Shown here: positions 1 through 10,369 of the stretch, piece after piece
Layout of the letters: the number at the start of each line of letters is the position of its first letter
Position numbering within the stretch: the first letter of the stretch is position 1
Assembly (NCBI GenBank): GCA_905147135.1
Contig: LR990044.1
Span: 15,194,122 to 15,258,121, forward strand
Length of the DNA: 64,000 bases
Reading direction: 5' to 3'
Origin: Blastobasis lacticolella
Lineage: Eukaryota; Arthropoda; Insecta; Lepidoptera; Blastobasidae
The notes under the pieces: generated by a model
What the model was told of the DNA's origin: nothing
Database searches by the model: none
What the model saw: the letters and a program-made list of their open reading frames with translations, nothing else
Position numbers and translations under genes: made by a program

Positions 1-19
1 AAGGACGTGTCACAATTAC

Positions 20-1864
20 TGCTAGTATTAGTAGATTAGTAACGTTGATGGTTCCTATTGACTGGTATAGCTTCAATTCACTTACCTTTTCGCGGGTGTT
101 TAATAGTGCATTTCTAGCATTCTGTCCTATAAAAATATTTTATTGCGAACTAAAAAGTTATGCTGGCAGAATGAGAATATTAACTGTAGTAAAGAGATTT
201 TATTGCATATCAATTCCATAGCAACATTTTATCCTACCAATTTGGAACTTAAACAAATGATTGCACTACAAAAAGTTTCCCATAATGGTCTACTACACAG
301 ATCGAGAAAAGAGTTCATCAATGATAAAATTGCCCATAGCAGCAACCGAAATCGGCTTTGTGGCAGGTCACCCAGATGGAGACCCGCTGGCCGCGGTGCG
401 CGGCGCCAAGTGCGCTGGCGCGGGGGTGCTGCCGTCCGACCGCTATCTAACGCAGGCATTAAACAACTACCTATCTGTAGTCTGTGACACTCCGCTTAGG
501 TCTAACATCCCCCGCGCAATGGAGCTCTTGCGTGGAGCAATCAGCCATGTACAACCGTCAATGTTTTTTGCCCCATTTACGTTGGATGAGGTGATACGAA
601 TCTTACGCAAGTTTCCCCAAATCAACCTACCCCTAAATTTTCTGCTAGCAATGTGCGAAGGGATGAACAATTCTGTTGTTGCCGGCCAGTACCCCGACAG
701 CCTTAAAAAAATAAAAGTGACACAGGTATAAAGGTAAGGGCAGCAAATTAGACTTAAAAAGTTATAGGCCAATCTCCATTGTTCCAGCTTTTTCTAAAAT
801 ATTTGAATAGGTATTTGTGACCGACTAAACGGTTTCTTAAAAAAACAACAGCATGCCTATAGGCCCGGTCGATCTACATCTACGGCTGCTCGTTAGTTGC
901 AACGTACTGTTTTAGAGCAGTTAGAAGCGAAATTGTGTGTCGCATCGGTATTTTTCGACCTGGCGCGGAGAGGCGCTCCAATTCATCAACTCGTTCCAGG
1001 CTGGCCGCAGGCAAGCCACGCAAGTGGGTGGCGAGCAGTCTGAGGAGGGCCTGGTTTGTGACAGGTCGGTGCCTCAAGGGTCGGACGTCGGCAACAATAT
1101 GTTTATTCTCCTATTTATTTTATCATTTCTACGATTTATGTATAACGTATGCAGATGATATTTGTGCCATTATTACGGGTAGGCATCGACAGGCACTAAT
1201 AGACAATATACAATTAGTAGTAAACAGACTGACGGATTGGTTTCTGCATAACGGTATGCAACTAAATGTTACAAACACTCTCACTGAGGAAAACAAAAAC
1301 TGAATGTCTAAGTGTGAAGACTGGCAATTACTATATACAGGCTGTGGATAGTGCTCGCTTTGTTGGTTTTACCTTCGACAGGGGCCTACAATGGCACTAC
1401 CATATCGATGCCTTATGTGCGAGGCGAAATTCTGCCTACTACGCTATATCACGTCGCTCGCGTACACTCTGCACGCAGAATTTGCTATCAACGTACTATG
1501 GCTACCTCTATTCTCACCTGACGTACGGGATAGACCTGTGGGGGATGGCTGCTGACAGGGACCAGAACTTCATATTGCAGAAGAAACTGGTGATGTGCTG
1601 GGTCCTACCTGACAAGCCCGCACGCGAGTTGTTTGTTAGGTTGGGAATCCTGACTGTTCCTTCACTACAATACTTAAAATTGTAAAATACGTATGGAAGA
1701 ACCCAGCCGAGTTCCCTGTAGCTGAACGGTTCTCTGCCCGACGGAAACGTCAACTTCAAATTCTTGCATGTAGATTGCAGAAATCTGAGAACTCCCTTAG
1801 AGCTATGGGTCCACGTATTTTCAAGAAAATCCCTGATGAAATAAAACAATCAAAATCTTTAGCT
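20..1864 (+). pseudogene. Degenerate LINE ORF2, unit A (endonuclease-RT linker and RT fragments)
   Basis: This is a decayed non-LTR retrotransposon reverse transcriptase with many stops and frameshifts. Recognisable pieces in order are a linker with the phrase IDWYS, an RT segment running to about 727, an RT core with the catalytic TYADD motif at 1145-1159, and a long C-terminal stretch at about 1310-1685 beginning near VGFTFDRGLQWHYHIDAL. Much of the RT core before YADD is deleted. The frame continues beyond the E1 insertion at 4041. The same lesions recur at 27578-29478 and 48288-50158, so the element was dead before this region was triplicated. The tail of ATAAATAAAT type suggests a CR1/Jockey-like group, but the family is uncertain. 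The 5' part lies outside the window. Confidence 0.8.
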
Positions 1865-4036
1865 TGAAGACACACTGATAAAGTGCGCCGCGCGGCGCAC
1901 TGCACGATGTAGCAAAACTTGTTACACGCCGAGCAATTTGTATGTAAGTATGTCAATGGACAGATGGCGAAATGTCCCACTGTGCAGCGCGTCACGCGGC
2001 GCACTGCATGATGAGGCAAAACCCGCAATCCAAGCCCGAAATGTCCGTTCTGGATGAATTTTGTCCACGTTTTTAAATTTGGCTCCATCATGCAGCGTGC
2101 GGCGCGATGTCAGTAGATGTCAACATGAAACGTCACATCTGATTGTTTCTTTTTACCAACAGTTCGAATCTTTCCTCTTTATGTGACACAGTTCACACAC
2201 ATATATCTGTCTACTTTTTTAGTACAGATACAACGCGTGTGAATGAAATAGGAAACCGACCTTGTCAAAGAAAGTTTGACCGCTGATGCGTAAGCCCCTC
2301 CCCTTTTTCTGATTCTGTAACATTATCGAAGTTGTTTTGCTTTCGTGATCCTGTCGTCATTCTCTTCTCAGTTCATCCCGAATTATAAATAAGGCATGTT
2401 TGGTTCTAGAACACTAGTATCTAAATAGAAATGCTGGTTTTCGTAGAAATCTACATTTTGGATGGCGCCTGTCAAACTTAAAACTGTAATAACTCTGAAA
2501 CTATTGGTGCTAGAATACTAGTTCCTAAAGAGAAATTATAGTGCTCGTCGAGATCCACATTTCGATTGACAGCTGTCAATTTTAAAACTGTAATAACTCT
2601 GAAACTATCGGCCTTAAAACGGTTGTTCCAGAACAGCAAATACTTATAGATATCGACTGGCACTATCATTTCTTTTTAGGATCTAGTTTTCTAAGAGCAA
2701 TGGTTTCCGAGTTATTTAAGTTTTATACACTATCTTTATATTCACTACTGATGTTATACTTTGTAGTTATAATTTTGAATGAGCACCAGTTATACACTCA
2801 GTTTAAGTAAATATTCGTAAAGGACAGAAATAACTACGTTTTAAAACATTTTGTGGTAATATTGTCCCAAAATCATGTCTTCAACCAGTTGAAGACAAAT
2901 TTAAGCAGTGCGGTATATCCCACAACAGAATCAATCAATGTGAATAAAAATTCCCAACATGACCGAATCAATCATCTAAATTGAAAAAAAATGAAGTTTT
3001 TATGTTCTTATATCCTCAAGATAATATATTGAATATATTATCATAGAGCCTGTAACCATCGGACAATCAATACGCTTTTAACGAAAATCGGCCAAGTAGT
3101 TTTTGAGCTAGAATTAACATCCATACAGACATCTCTCTCAAAGAAATTCTTTGAATGATATACATTTTTTCCGTCACGCCTTTCTCCTGTAGGGGTAGGC
3201 GACCACATTGTTCTACTTGCTACGGTCTTGACAAATCTCTGTGGCTTCTTCGTACATACATAGACTGTTAACTTCATGACCCTTCCTTGGCTCCCTCGTA
3301 GTCGGGTAAAAATATGAGTTATCATAGTATTCGAGAAAGATCAATCGAGGTGGTCCAATTTTTTCACATATTTCTTTTGTCATACTTTTTAGTTAAAAAA
3401 GCAACATTCGCGTTTTTGGATCAAAAATATAAGTGTAGGCCAGAACAAAATTATTAGTTTACAATAGAGAAAACAGTTCTTTACATTGTTTACTGTGACG
3501 TCAAATCGGCACGTCCGACGGTCGATTATTATTGGCTTTTAGAAAAGCGATACTTAGTACCTACTGTACGCCCGGTGGTACATAGTGGTGGTGGTGGGCG
3601 TACTGGTTTGGCACCATAGTAAGAAATAATAGAACCTGTGTGCTGTCTCTGAAAATTGCATGATATTTTCACTTTCAGCGTTTTAATCCAAAATGAATGA
3701 CATCCTTTTCGTATGTTTCTCTTGGTTGCATTTGAGACAGACTCTTGGTTGCAAAGTGACTGGAAATAAAAAAATCTCCAGTCACTTTTTACGCCTGCGT
3801 GTGAACAGACAGTCGGAGACATATGTTCAATAATCATGCGAGTCGTTTAAAATAACGCGCGTAAAAGCGTCGAAAAAGCTCTCGTGCAAACGTTGCCTAA
3901 CTCAAAATCTTTCGTTAATCTCTCTTGCGAACGTTGCCTAACTTGAAAAACCAGAATAACACCATCGTTTTCTTTGTTGTCACCGTGACGTGGCGCCGCG
4001 CGGTGCGCCGCGCTTTGCACTGCACTGCATGAGTGG
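1865..4036 (-). mobile_element. E1 element, unit A: 2172-bp palindrome-ended insertion in LINE
   Basis: A 2172-bp insertion splits the LINE reading frame and is flanked by AGCT (1861-1864 and 4037-4040). Removing it with one AGCT restores the LINE frame exactly across KSLA/RALCG. Both ends are GC-rich and self-complementary (for example GTGCGCCGCGCGGCGCAC near 1880) and share CACTCATGCAGTGC-like sequence. Inside are 104-bp repeat units around GACAGCTGTC (2400-2720), a hairpin at about 3755-3790, and no convincing transposase. It is probably a non-autonomous element, but the class is not settled: a 4-bp duplication with palindromic ends fits no common superfamily neatly. Orientation is taken relative to the copy at 45274. 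Confidence 0.7.
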
Positions 4037-4040
4037 AGCT

Positions 4041-4466
4041 CGGGCCTTATGTGGATTCAAACACAAGTTCAGGTTATTTCTGGCTGGAAAGGCGTATTAT
4101 TCAGTGAGGGAATTCCTTGACAGATGAACACTAGGTATTGTAGTTAGGCATGATTTTGAAGTTTGTAGACGTAATGAAGTATTGTAGTATTGAAGTATTT
4201 AAGTATTGTTAATTATATTTTTAATCATTATTATGATATTTACAGGAATTGACATTTTGAATGAATTGTTTATAATATTTTATTATTATTATGACATAAT
4301 TATTATCATAATAAATCTAGTTTGTATATTTCTATTATTATTTGACTTATTGTTCTGATGTATGTTTATATTTGCTTTATTGAAATTAATGAAATGTGTT
4401 AATTGTATTGTATTGATAACCTGAAATGACGATGTATAGTTAATACTATAAATAAATGAATATTAA
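4041..4466 (+). pseudogene. LINE ORF2 C-terminus and 3' UTR, unit A
   Basis: This continues the LINE interrupted at 1864. The last 28 codons (4041-4124) end at TGA 4125-4127 and include FRLFLAGKAYYSVREFLDR, typical of the extreme C-terminus of insect LINE ORF2. An AT-rich 3' UTR follows and ends in ATAAATAAATGAAT at about 4449-4466, which marks the 3' end of the element. Confidence 0.75.
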
Positions 4467-4840
4467 TATGAAAACATGCAACCCTATCGAGTTTGGGCAC
4501 GTTTGGGAATACTTATGAAATGGTTTAGTTTTGATGTGGCCTGTATTTGTAGACGTTTACTGTTTCCTATTCATTTAAAAATAACAGGCCAGACAGATTG
4601 ACAGAATGATTGGACTATTACAAAGTTATAGAGATTTTAAAATATCATTGGCAGGAATAACTTGATATTAGGAAATGACGTCAGTCGAAGTACCTAAATA
4701 CCATTGAGCCACATAAGTTACTACCAACAAAATTATTATTATTAATTTTAGTTGTCAGGTCTGTGATGTGCAATGTGCATAAAAACACCTTAGTGGTAGT
4801 GTGCCTGGTGACATAAGTTAGCTAGTAGATGGGTACAATA
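4467..4840. other. Unassigned sequence, repeated in units B and C
   Basis: No gene or element was recognised. The stretch is conserved in the other two units (32080-32466 and 52763-53140), as expected from the duplication rather than from function. Confidence 0.5.
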
Positions 4841-5062
4841 TCACATTGACAGAATTGCACAGTAGTCGGCCTCGGCAACGGCATTATCAGTCGCCAGGAA
4901 CAGTTCCTCCCTAGTGCAGGTAGCAGGACAAAGAGGACAAGAGAGCAGATGCTCCATGGTTTGGGATGGAGCTCCACAGTCGCATCACTGCTGTATCTGG
5001 TCGATGAAGCCCCACTTAGCCAGAGAGTCATTGCAGCGGCCAACTATAGTGTTCTGCCAGCT
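4841..5062 (-). pseudogene. LINE C-terminal zinc-knuckle remnant, unit A
   Basis: The minus-strand frame reads NTIVGRCNDSLAKWGF, then CDCGAPSQTMEHLLSCPLC. This is the Cys-rich C-terminus (CxCG...QTxxHLLxC) seen at the end of many insect non-LTR retrotransposon ORF2 proteins. Only about 73 codons survive. In units B and C the frame ends four bases earlier at TAA after WAIL, so copy A has a small change at its end. It is a different element from the LINE to its left. Confidence 0.6.
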
Positions 5063-5503
5063 CGAATTTAATGAAAATAGTTTTATTTTATTACCTACTT
5101 GCTACATTTGCTATTAAAACTATTCTAACATAAATTTAGATAATAAATAAGAAGAGCATTTTAGATTCTAGGAATTTGTAGGCTGTATGAAGTAACACTG
5201 AGAAAATAAGCTACTTGAAACCCAAAATCATAAGGACATGTATTTTGCTACTTACTACGGGTGCAGAATACTTAATACAGCTCCTGCATAGTACTTCATG
5301 ATGCTGACGCGTTTAGAAAATATATAGCACAAATCCTAGATTTAAAACATTTCCATTATCATATACAAAACCAACAATATGCCTATGAACAGATAACAGG
5401 TACAATACCCATGATTAGATAGGATTATCTATTCTGTTTTGCTATTCACTACACAGAAATGTTGAAATAACAAAAAAAAAAACAGTTACATAATTCAAAT
5501 AGT

Positions 5504-5509
5504 TTTATT
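5504..5509 (-). terminator. Polyadenylation signal of esterase copy A
   Basis: AATAAA on the minus strand, about 100 nt past the stop codon at 5607. It is conserved at 53796-53801 in copy C but reads AATGAA in copy B. Confidence 0.5.
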
Positions 5510-5606
5510 CATATAAATTACTTTTGTGCGCTGTAAAACCCTTCTAACAATTTAGAAAATAAACAGCGCTTTATATTATAACATATTCTAGGGATATGTT
5601 ATGTAA

Positions 5607-8600
5607 CTAAAATAAAGCTAAAACAAGGCTGAACAAAAGAGCTATGGATACCATAGCTCTAGCAGCCGAAGAAGGTGAAGTGGGCACCCAGTAGTGCTCC
5701 TCGTACAAATTCTCCCAGAAACCGAAGTTCGGTACACGAGGGTTATTTCTCAGGGTCCATAGTGCTTGCCATCCGCCATCCATATTGCCGCCTTCAATTG
5801 TTATGTAGTATCGAGGGTTGTTATTGATTGGAAACCAAGAAACGTTTTGCTCCTCGTAGTCCGTTTCTCTGAAATGATAATATTAATTTAAGATAAACAC
5901 GAATATGTGTAATACATACATTTCAAAGAAAAATATATATTACAGTGTGTAATTAAATAAATATCTAAATGCATTAATTGGAATGCCATAATTTTTTGTC
6001 ATTAAAGATTAATAGCGAAAACTCGTCTCGTAATTGTGTTTGTCATAATAACTTAAAACAACAAAATAGAGCACTTGAAACCTATCAGCATCAAAACATC
6101 TCATTAATTACACTCAGTCTGTTAAATTGGCGATAAGCCCTTGGGTTACTTTTTCTGCTGGTGAGTCTAGTTATCACGAAGAATGTATTGCGTGTGACTA
6201 ATGAATGTAATAAGATGACACTCGAAATAAGGCCTAGAGTGCACGCAAGAAAAGTGTGCACTTAGGTTAAGGCGTCCTTGTCTTTGTCTTTGTTAGGAGT
6301 TGTTCGTTTTGGCTGTTTATCCAGTTCAGCAGCGACCAAAGTTTTCTTGCACGCACTTTACAAGCTTTAAGTGGATCAATTAGTCATGTATTATTTGTGG
6401 AGTGAAAGCTGACTTAAAATAAAAAAATGTGGTGGATAGATAAATAATAACAAAAAAAGGACGATAAACCACAAATCAATTTAAATAAATACATGTAAAA
6501 TATTAATATTCTCACCCAGTATAAATAAATGCCCTATATTTTTCCATAATTGACTTCATTACTCCTAAATCCTGGAGTCCGAGATTTACATTGAATATAA
6601 AGTTAAGTATTTCGCCATGAGGAACGCCTGATGTTATTGGTGCTGTATTACTTGTTGTTCTAATGTATCTAAACTCTAGTACTCTATTACTAGAAGTGGA
6701 TTTCCAACTTCTTAATATTGCACTTCTAAGTACCGGTACGATTATTGCCGTATCTCCATGGTAATCCAAATACTGCTCAATAGAATTACTGTTAATGATA
6801 TTGTCACCAAAGTAGAATTGGCGAACATTTAAAGCAAGTGTTGCTTTTTCTGTTTCATCCAAGTTGGAAAGATCTAAATCTACAGGTAGAAAGGATTCGA
6901 ATTGAGTATTCATACTTTGCAGCCACTGCCCATTTACAATATTGTTGTGGCGAATTGTTCCTTCTTTGTCACTGTAAACATATATTTGAGGAATGTGTAG
7001 ATATTCCGCAGATTCAAACAATTCAAATGGTGCTTTGTCAAGAACAACATCTTCTGAGTTCAGCTCAGCATCTTCCACGCATGGTGCGAACATAACGGTG
7101 TTGTTATAAGGTTGCTGGAATGTAAGCATTGCAGTGATCATTGCATTTGTGGTAGTACTACTCAATAGCTCGGCTATACCACGTCGGTTATTTTCTACAA
7201 ATCCAAGTCTGTTTGCTAAAGCGCGTGCAGAACCGACAGGATCGTAAGATACTGCCCAAGGTGCCATTGCAGAACCACTATGAAGTATAGCTTTATGAAC
7301 TAAACCATTGGCTTTCTGAGATAAAGTGATTAGGTCCACCATCGCTGCCCCAGATCCATGACCCATGAGCACGACATTATTAGGATCACCACCAAAAGCC
7401 TGAATATTCTGCTGAACCCATTTCAAACCCTGGATAACATCCTTTAGGCCAGCATTCCCAGGAGCTTCCTCAATGCCAAGACATAGAAATCCAAATACAG
7501 ACAGACGGTAGTTCAAGGTTACAGCAATTAAGTCGAAGTCAATGAAATTTTGAAAGGAATACTGTAGAGGGTTAGATGTTGTATACTCTTCTCCTGTGAG
7601 CCATACGATAACCGGTTTTAGCGTACTGTTGCCTATATTGTCAGTAAAGACGTTTATTGTCAAGCAATCCTCGACTCCGACTGGTCCATTAGAGTTGAAC
7701 TGGGCACATAGAATTCCTGTGTCGTTGGCACGAAATACTTCGTCACCGAAACTCGATGCAGGCGTAGGTCCCTGAAATACAATGAGCAATCAGGCTAATT
7801 CGTCTATATTGTTAGGAATAGATATATTTTCGTAATCCTTATAATAACTTATAGATAAAAACTTTAAATATACTGCAAAAGGATTTAAGACAGAAGATAA
7901 ATCAAAAATATATAGCAAACATTAATTCAATACTCCTCACTTCTACTCAAAAAACTTTAACTATATTTAAAAATTAATTTAAAAACAAAATATCCTATAC
8001 GAAAACATATAACGACTAAATTTCGACGATATTGCTATATAAAATAATTTAACAATGCTTTTAATTATTCCCATTCATCCTGGCTTTACTGATTTTGAAT
8101 CTTGCAATAGGAACTGTGGTGAATAGTGACGGACGATTAAAATATTGCGCAGTCATTAAAAAATGGCGTGTTTATTTCTTATAACATTTTATTCGTTGTT
8201 TTGTTCCATAGCCGTAACGGGGTTTTTATTGCTCACGTGTGTAGATGGTGACATCATTCAGTGGGATATCCTATTGTAACCGCCAGACTGGGGAAGTACT
8301 TCCTACTAGTTACAGAATACCGAAGAAAAAGAATATGTTTTTAAGTTTAGTATTATTTTGATGGCCTGTGTGGTTCAGTGGTCAACATGTCAGTATGGCA
8401 CGCAAGTGGTCCCGGGTTCGATTCCCGGCCGGGCAGAAATTGAAATGATGAATTTCTGGGCCTGCGACACAAGTCGATCTTAGTGCAGAGCCCACAGTAA
8501 TTCTCAATTTTTTGGAAATAAATTTTACTTTACTTTACTTTATTTATGTTACGGGTCTGGGTCTCCAGTCACCATAGGGAACCGTGTCTAAACTCAAGTG

Positions 8601-9081
8601 CGACCAATTTAACTTTGAAATGGCGAAATAGGAAACTACGGCCGCCGGGTTGAGATATCAGCATCTATCGTATCTTTGTACGTTTGAATGTGACGGCGGC
8701 GACAAATTTCGGTTTACACATAAGTTGGTTGACCTGTACGGGTAACAGTTACCACGTGAGCTGTCTGTACATTTATTATTTGTCACTGAGTTTTATACTA
8801 ACATGTATCGTACTGACCTTAAACCTGTTCTCTCCAGAGGTGGGTCCCGCGTACGGGATGCCGTAGAAGGCGTGGTAGCGGCCATCGTCGGCCAAGTAGC
8901 CCTCCACCGCTCCCTGCGCCACGCGCACCGTCACCGCATTCGGCAGCGGCTCCAACTCTCCTTCTGCACTACTCTCTGTACTATTATCCGTGGCATACGG
9001 AAGTAATATCTCACTAGTTATAATATCCTGAGCATAGCAGGCGTAAATCAGTGCAAAAACTAATACAATTTTCACTTTCAT
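5607..9081 (-). CDS. Carboxylesterase-like protein copy A, three exons, probably non-catalytic, GPI-anchor-type tail
   Basis: Exons on the minus strand are 9081-8818, 7771-6516 and 5868-5607. All junctions are GT-AG (phase 0, then phase 2), giving about 593 residues. Residues 1-17 are a signal peptide (MKVKIVLVFALIYACYA). The esterase fold is clear: RYHAFYGIPYA, GVEDCLTINVF, NYRLSVFGF, GNAGLKD, FGGDPNNV. The nucleophile elbow is GHGSG, so residue 227 (codon 7357-7355, GGA) is Gly where Ser is expected. The oxyanion loop is TGEEY (residues 147-151) instead of HGGGF. Glu358 (SDKEG) and His473 (GVPHG) of the triad remain at normal spacing. The C-terminus has SPSSAARAM followed by about 13 hydrophobic residues, like a GPI-attachment signal. 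It is likely secreted or surface-bound, acting in binding or adhesion rather than hydrolysis; that role is inference. Exon 2 differs from copy C at 4 of 419 residues and from copy B at about 28. Confidence 0.9.
8363..8571 (+). mobile_element. tRNA-derived SINE (family S1) in intron 1 of copy A
   Basis: The head has Pol III boxes: TGGTTCAGTGG (box A-like) and GGTTCGATTCC (box B). A body follows with GACACAAGTCGATCTTAG and TTACTTTACTTTA. The 3' end is deleted compared with the B copy at 39259. It is absent from intron 1 of copy C, so it was inserted after C split from the A/B 5' lineage. Confidence 0.75.
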
Positions 9082-9239
9082 TTCACCTTTCAGTGTTACT
9101 TCTACAACAATTTTATTCGTATTTTATTTACGCGTCTTGTTAATATTACTCTTTTAATATGTTAATTCACTTTGATGTTCAATGTGTCCCTTTTATCTGA
9201 GATCAATATGTGTACTGAATAGACGAGGCCCTCATTTGT

Positions 9240-9286
9240 TTTTTATACCTGATAAGATAGCTGATAGCGCGGATTGGAAATTCCTG
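9240..9286 (-). promoter_or_regulatory. Candidate promoter block of copy A: TATA-like and GATA-type sites
   Basis: On the coding strand a TATAAA (9241-9246) lies about 160 nt upstream of the ATG. It lies beside CTATCTTATCAG (9249-9260), a GATA-factor type site. The GATA block and the 20 bases next to it are conserved in B (about 40245-40275) and C (about 57507-57540), although surrounding sequence differs. The TATAAA itself is not intact in B or C. No transcription start was identified. Confidence 0.3.
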
Positions 9287-9400
9287 AGACAAGTAGGACT
9301 AATTAGTGAAGTATATGTTCAGGGAATTGTGAGGTAGGTTACTATCAGTATTAATGTTTAATCTTTTGTCATTATTTATTGTCAATATTTCCTTACGTAG

Positions 9401-9748
9401 AGAGGTAGGGCATAGCGAGGTATCTCGTTCGAATTGGAGCCGCCCGAATGGGGAAGTACCTCCACCTTACAGAATATCGCAGCTAAATAATACTCTTTTA
9501 AATAGTATTGTGTTTCTGCCGGTGAGTAAGGTTTCCAGTGCTCCATGGGGTTAGGGTTTGGGGAACCGTGGCTTTGGCAGTGGAGTGGCATTTGCCTTTT
9601 TGCTGCCAGAGCAACGTGTTATAGAGGTGGGCAACGCATTGGCGATACTCATGGTGTTGCTAATGTCTATAGGCAGTGGTGTACATTTTCCATCAGGTGG
9701 CCCGCTTGCCTGTTTGCCTACCGTATGAAAAAATAAAAATAAAAAACC
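9401..9748 (+). mobile_element. Lepidopteran LINE/SINE 3'-end type insertion upstream of copy A
   Basis: About 350 bp includes ATGGGGAAGTACCTCCACC, GTGTTTCTGCCGGTGAG, and a 3' end with CCATCAGGTGGCCCG followed by an A-rich tail. I recognise this as a widespread lepidopteran retroelement 3' end. Unit C has the empty site at about 57661-57666 (ACGTAG/TACAAATT), with TAG repeated on both sides in A. Confidence 0.65.
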
Positions 9749-9896
9749 TAGTACACAATAAAGTTGCTTTCAGCGTGTTTGTCTGTATATCCGCTACCTC
9801 CTCTTATACCACGTAACGGATATTGATGCGATTTTCACCATCAGTTAAAAAGGTTCTTTCCGTATAACGAAAGAAGCCAGGCGGATCGCCAGGAGG
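9749..9896. other. Repeat shared by all three units; unit-A homology ends here
   Basis: This stretch (TTGCTTTCAGCGTG ... GGCGGATCGC) is found in B and C. There it continues with TAGTTTTGTATA and about 300 more shared bases (40868-41215 and 57841-58165). In A homology stops at about 9889 and E1 sequence begins. This marks a rearrangement or deletion breakpoint. Confidence 0.5.
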
Positions 9897-10369
9897 GTTT
9901 TTTTAACTAAAAAGTATAACAAAAGAAATATGTGAAGAAATTGGACCACCTCGATTGATCTTCCGCGAATACTATACTGATACTGATACTTTTTACCCGA
10001 CTACGATAGAGCTAAGGGAGGGTAATGAAGTTAACAATCTATGTATGTAAAGTTGATAAACGTGGAAGAATCGACAGAGATTTGTCAGGACCATAGCAAG
10101 TGGAACAATGTTGTATCTACCTACTCTTGCGGGAGAAAGGGGTTTGTATGTATTTATTTATTTATTTATTTAAATTAAATGCAAACTTACAGACATAATC
10201 CAAAGCGTTTACATTTAACATTTAGAAACATAATTCATATTTCATAACAAAAAAAAATTATATAAATGAATTCATAATATAAATCAATTGAATCACTACA
10301 TTAATACAATAAAATAAAATTAAATACATTAAGATATACAGTACAATATACAGACAATTTAATAATAAT

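Noticed and set aside
360..432. CpG island or promoter in the unit A LINE
   Set aside because: The GC-rich stretch is part of the LINE remnant and recurs with it at 27935 and 48634; no gene starts there.
3041..3325. 94-codon minus-strand frame inside E1
   Set aside because: It recurs only with E1, varies in start and length, and shows no transposase motif; a LINE-like phrase could not be supported.
7772..7789. Coding extension of exon 2 as a separate gene start
   Set aside because: The first codons of the open frame are intron; TTTCAG precedes GGACCT in all three copies.
8363..8435. tRNA gene-like sequence with A and B boxes
   Set aside because: It belongs to the S1 SINE: the same head recurs at 27376 and 39259 with a SINE body and lacks a proper cloverleaf.
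8803..9006. Plus-strand frame opposite esterase exon 1 (also at 39766 and 56781)
   Set aside because: It is the antisense shadow of a GC-rich exon; the minus strand has signal peptide, motifs and splice sites.
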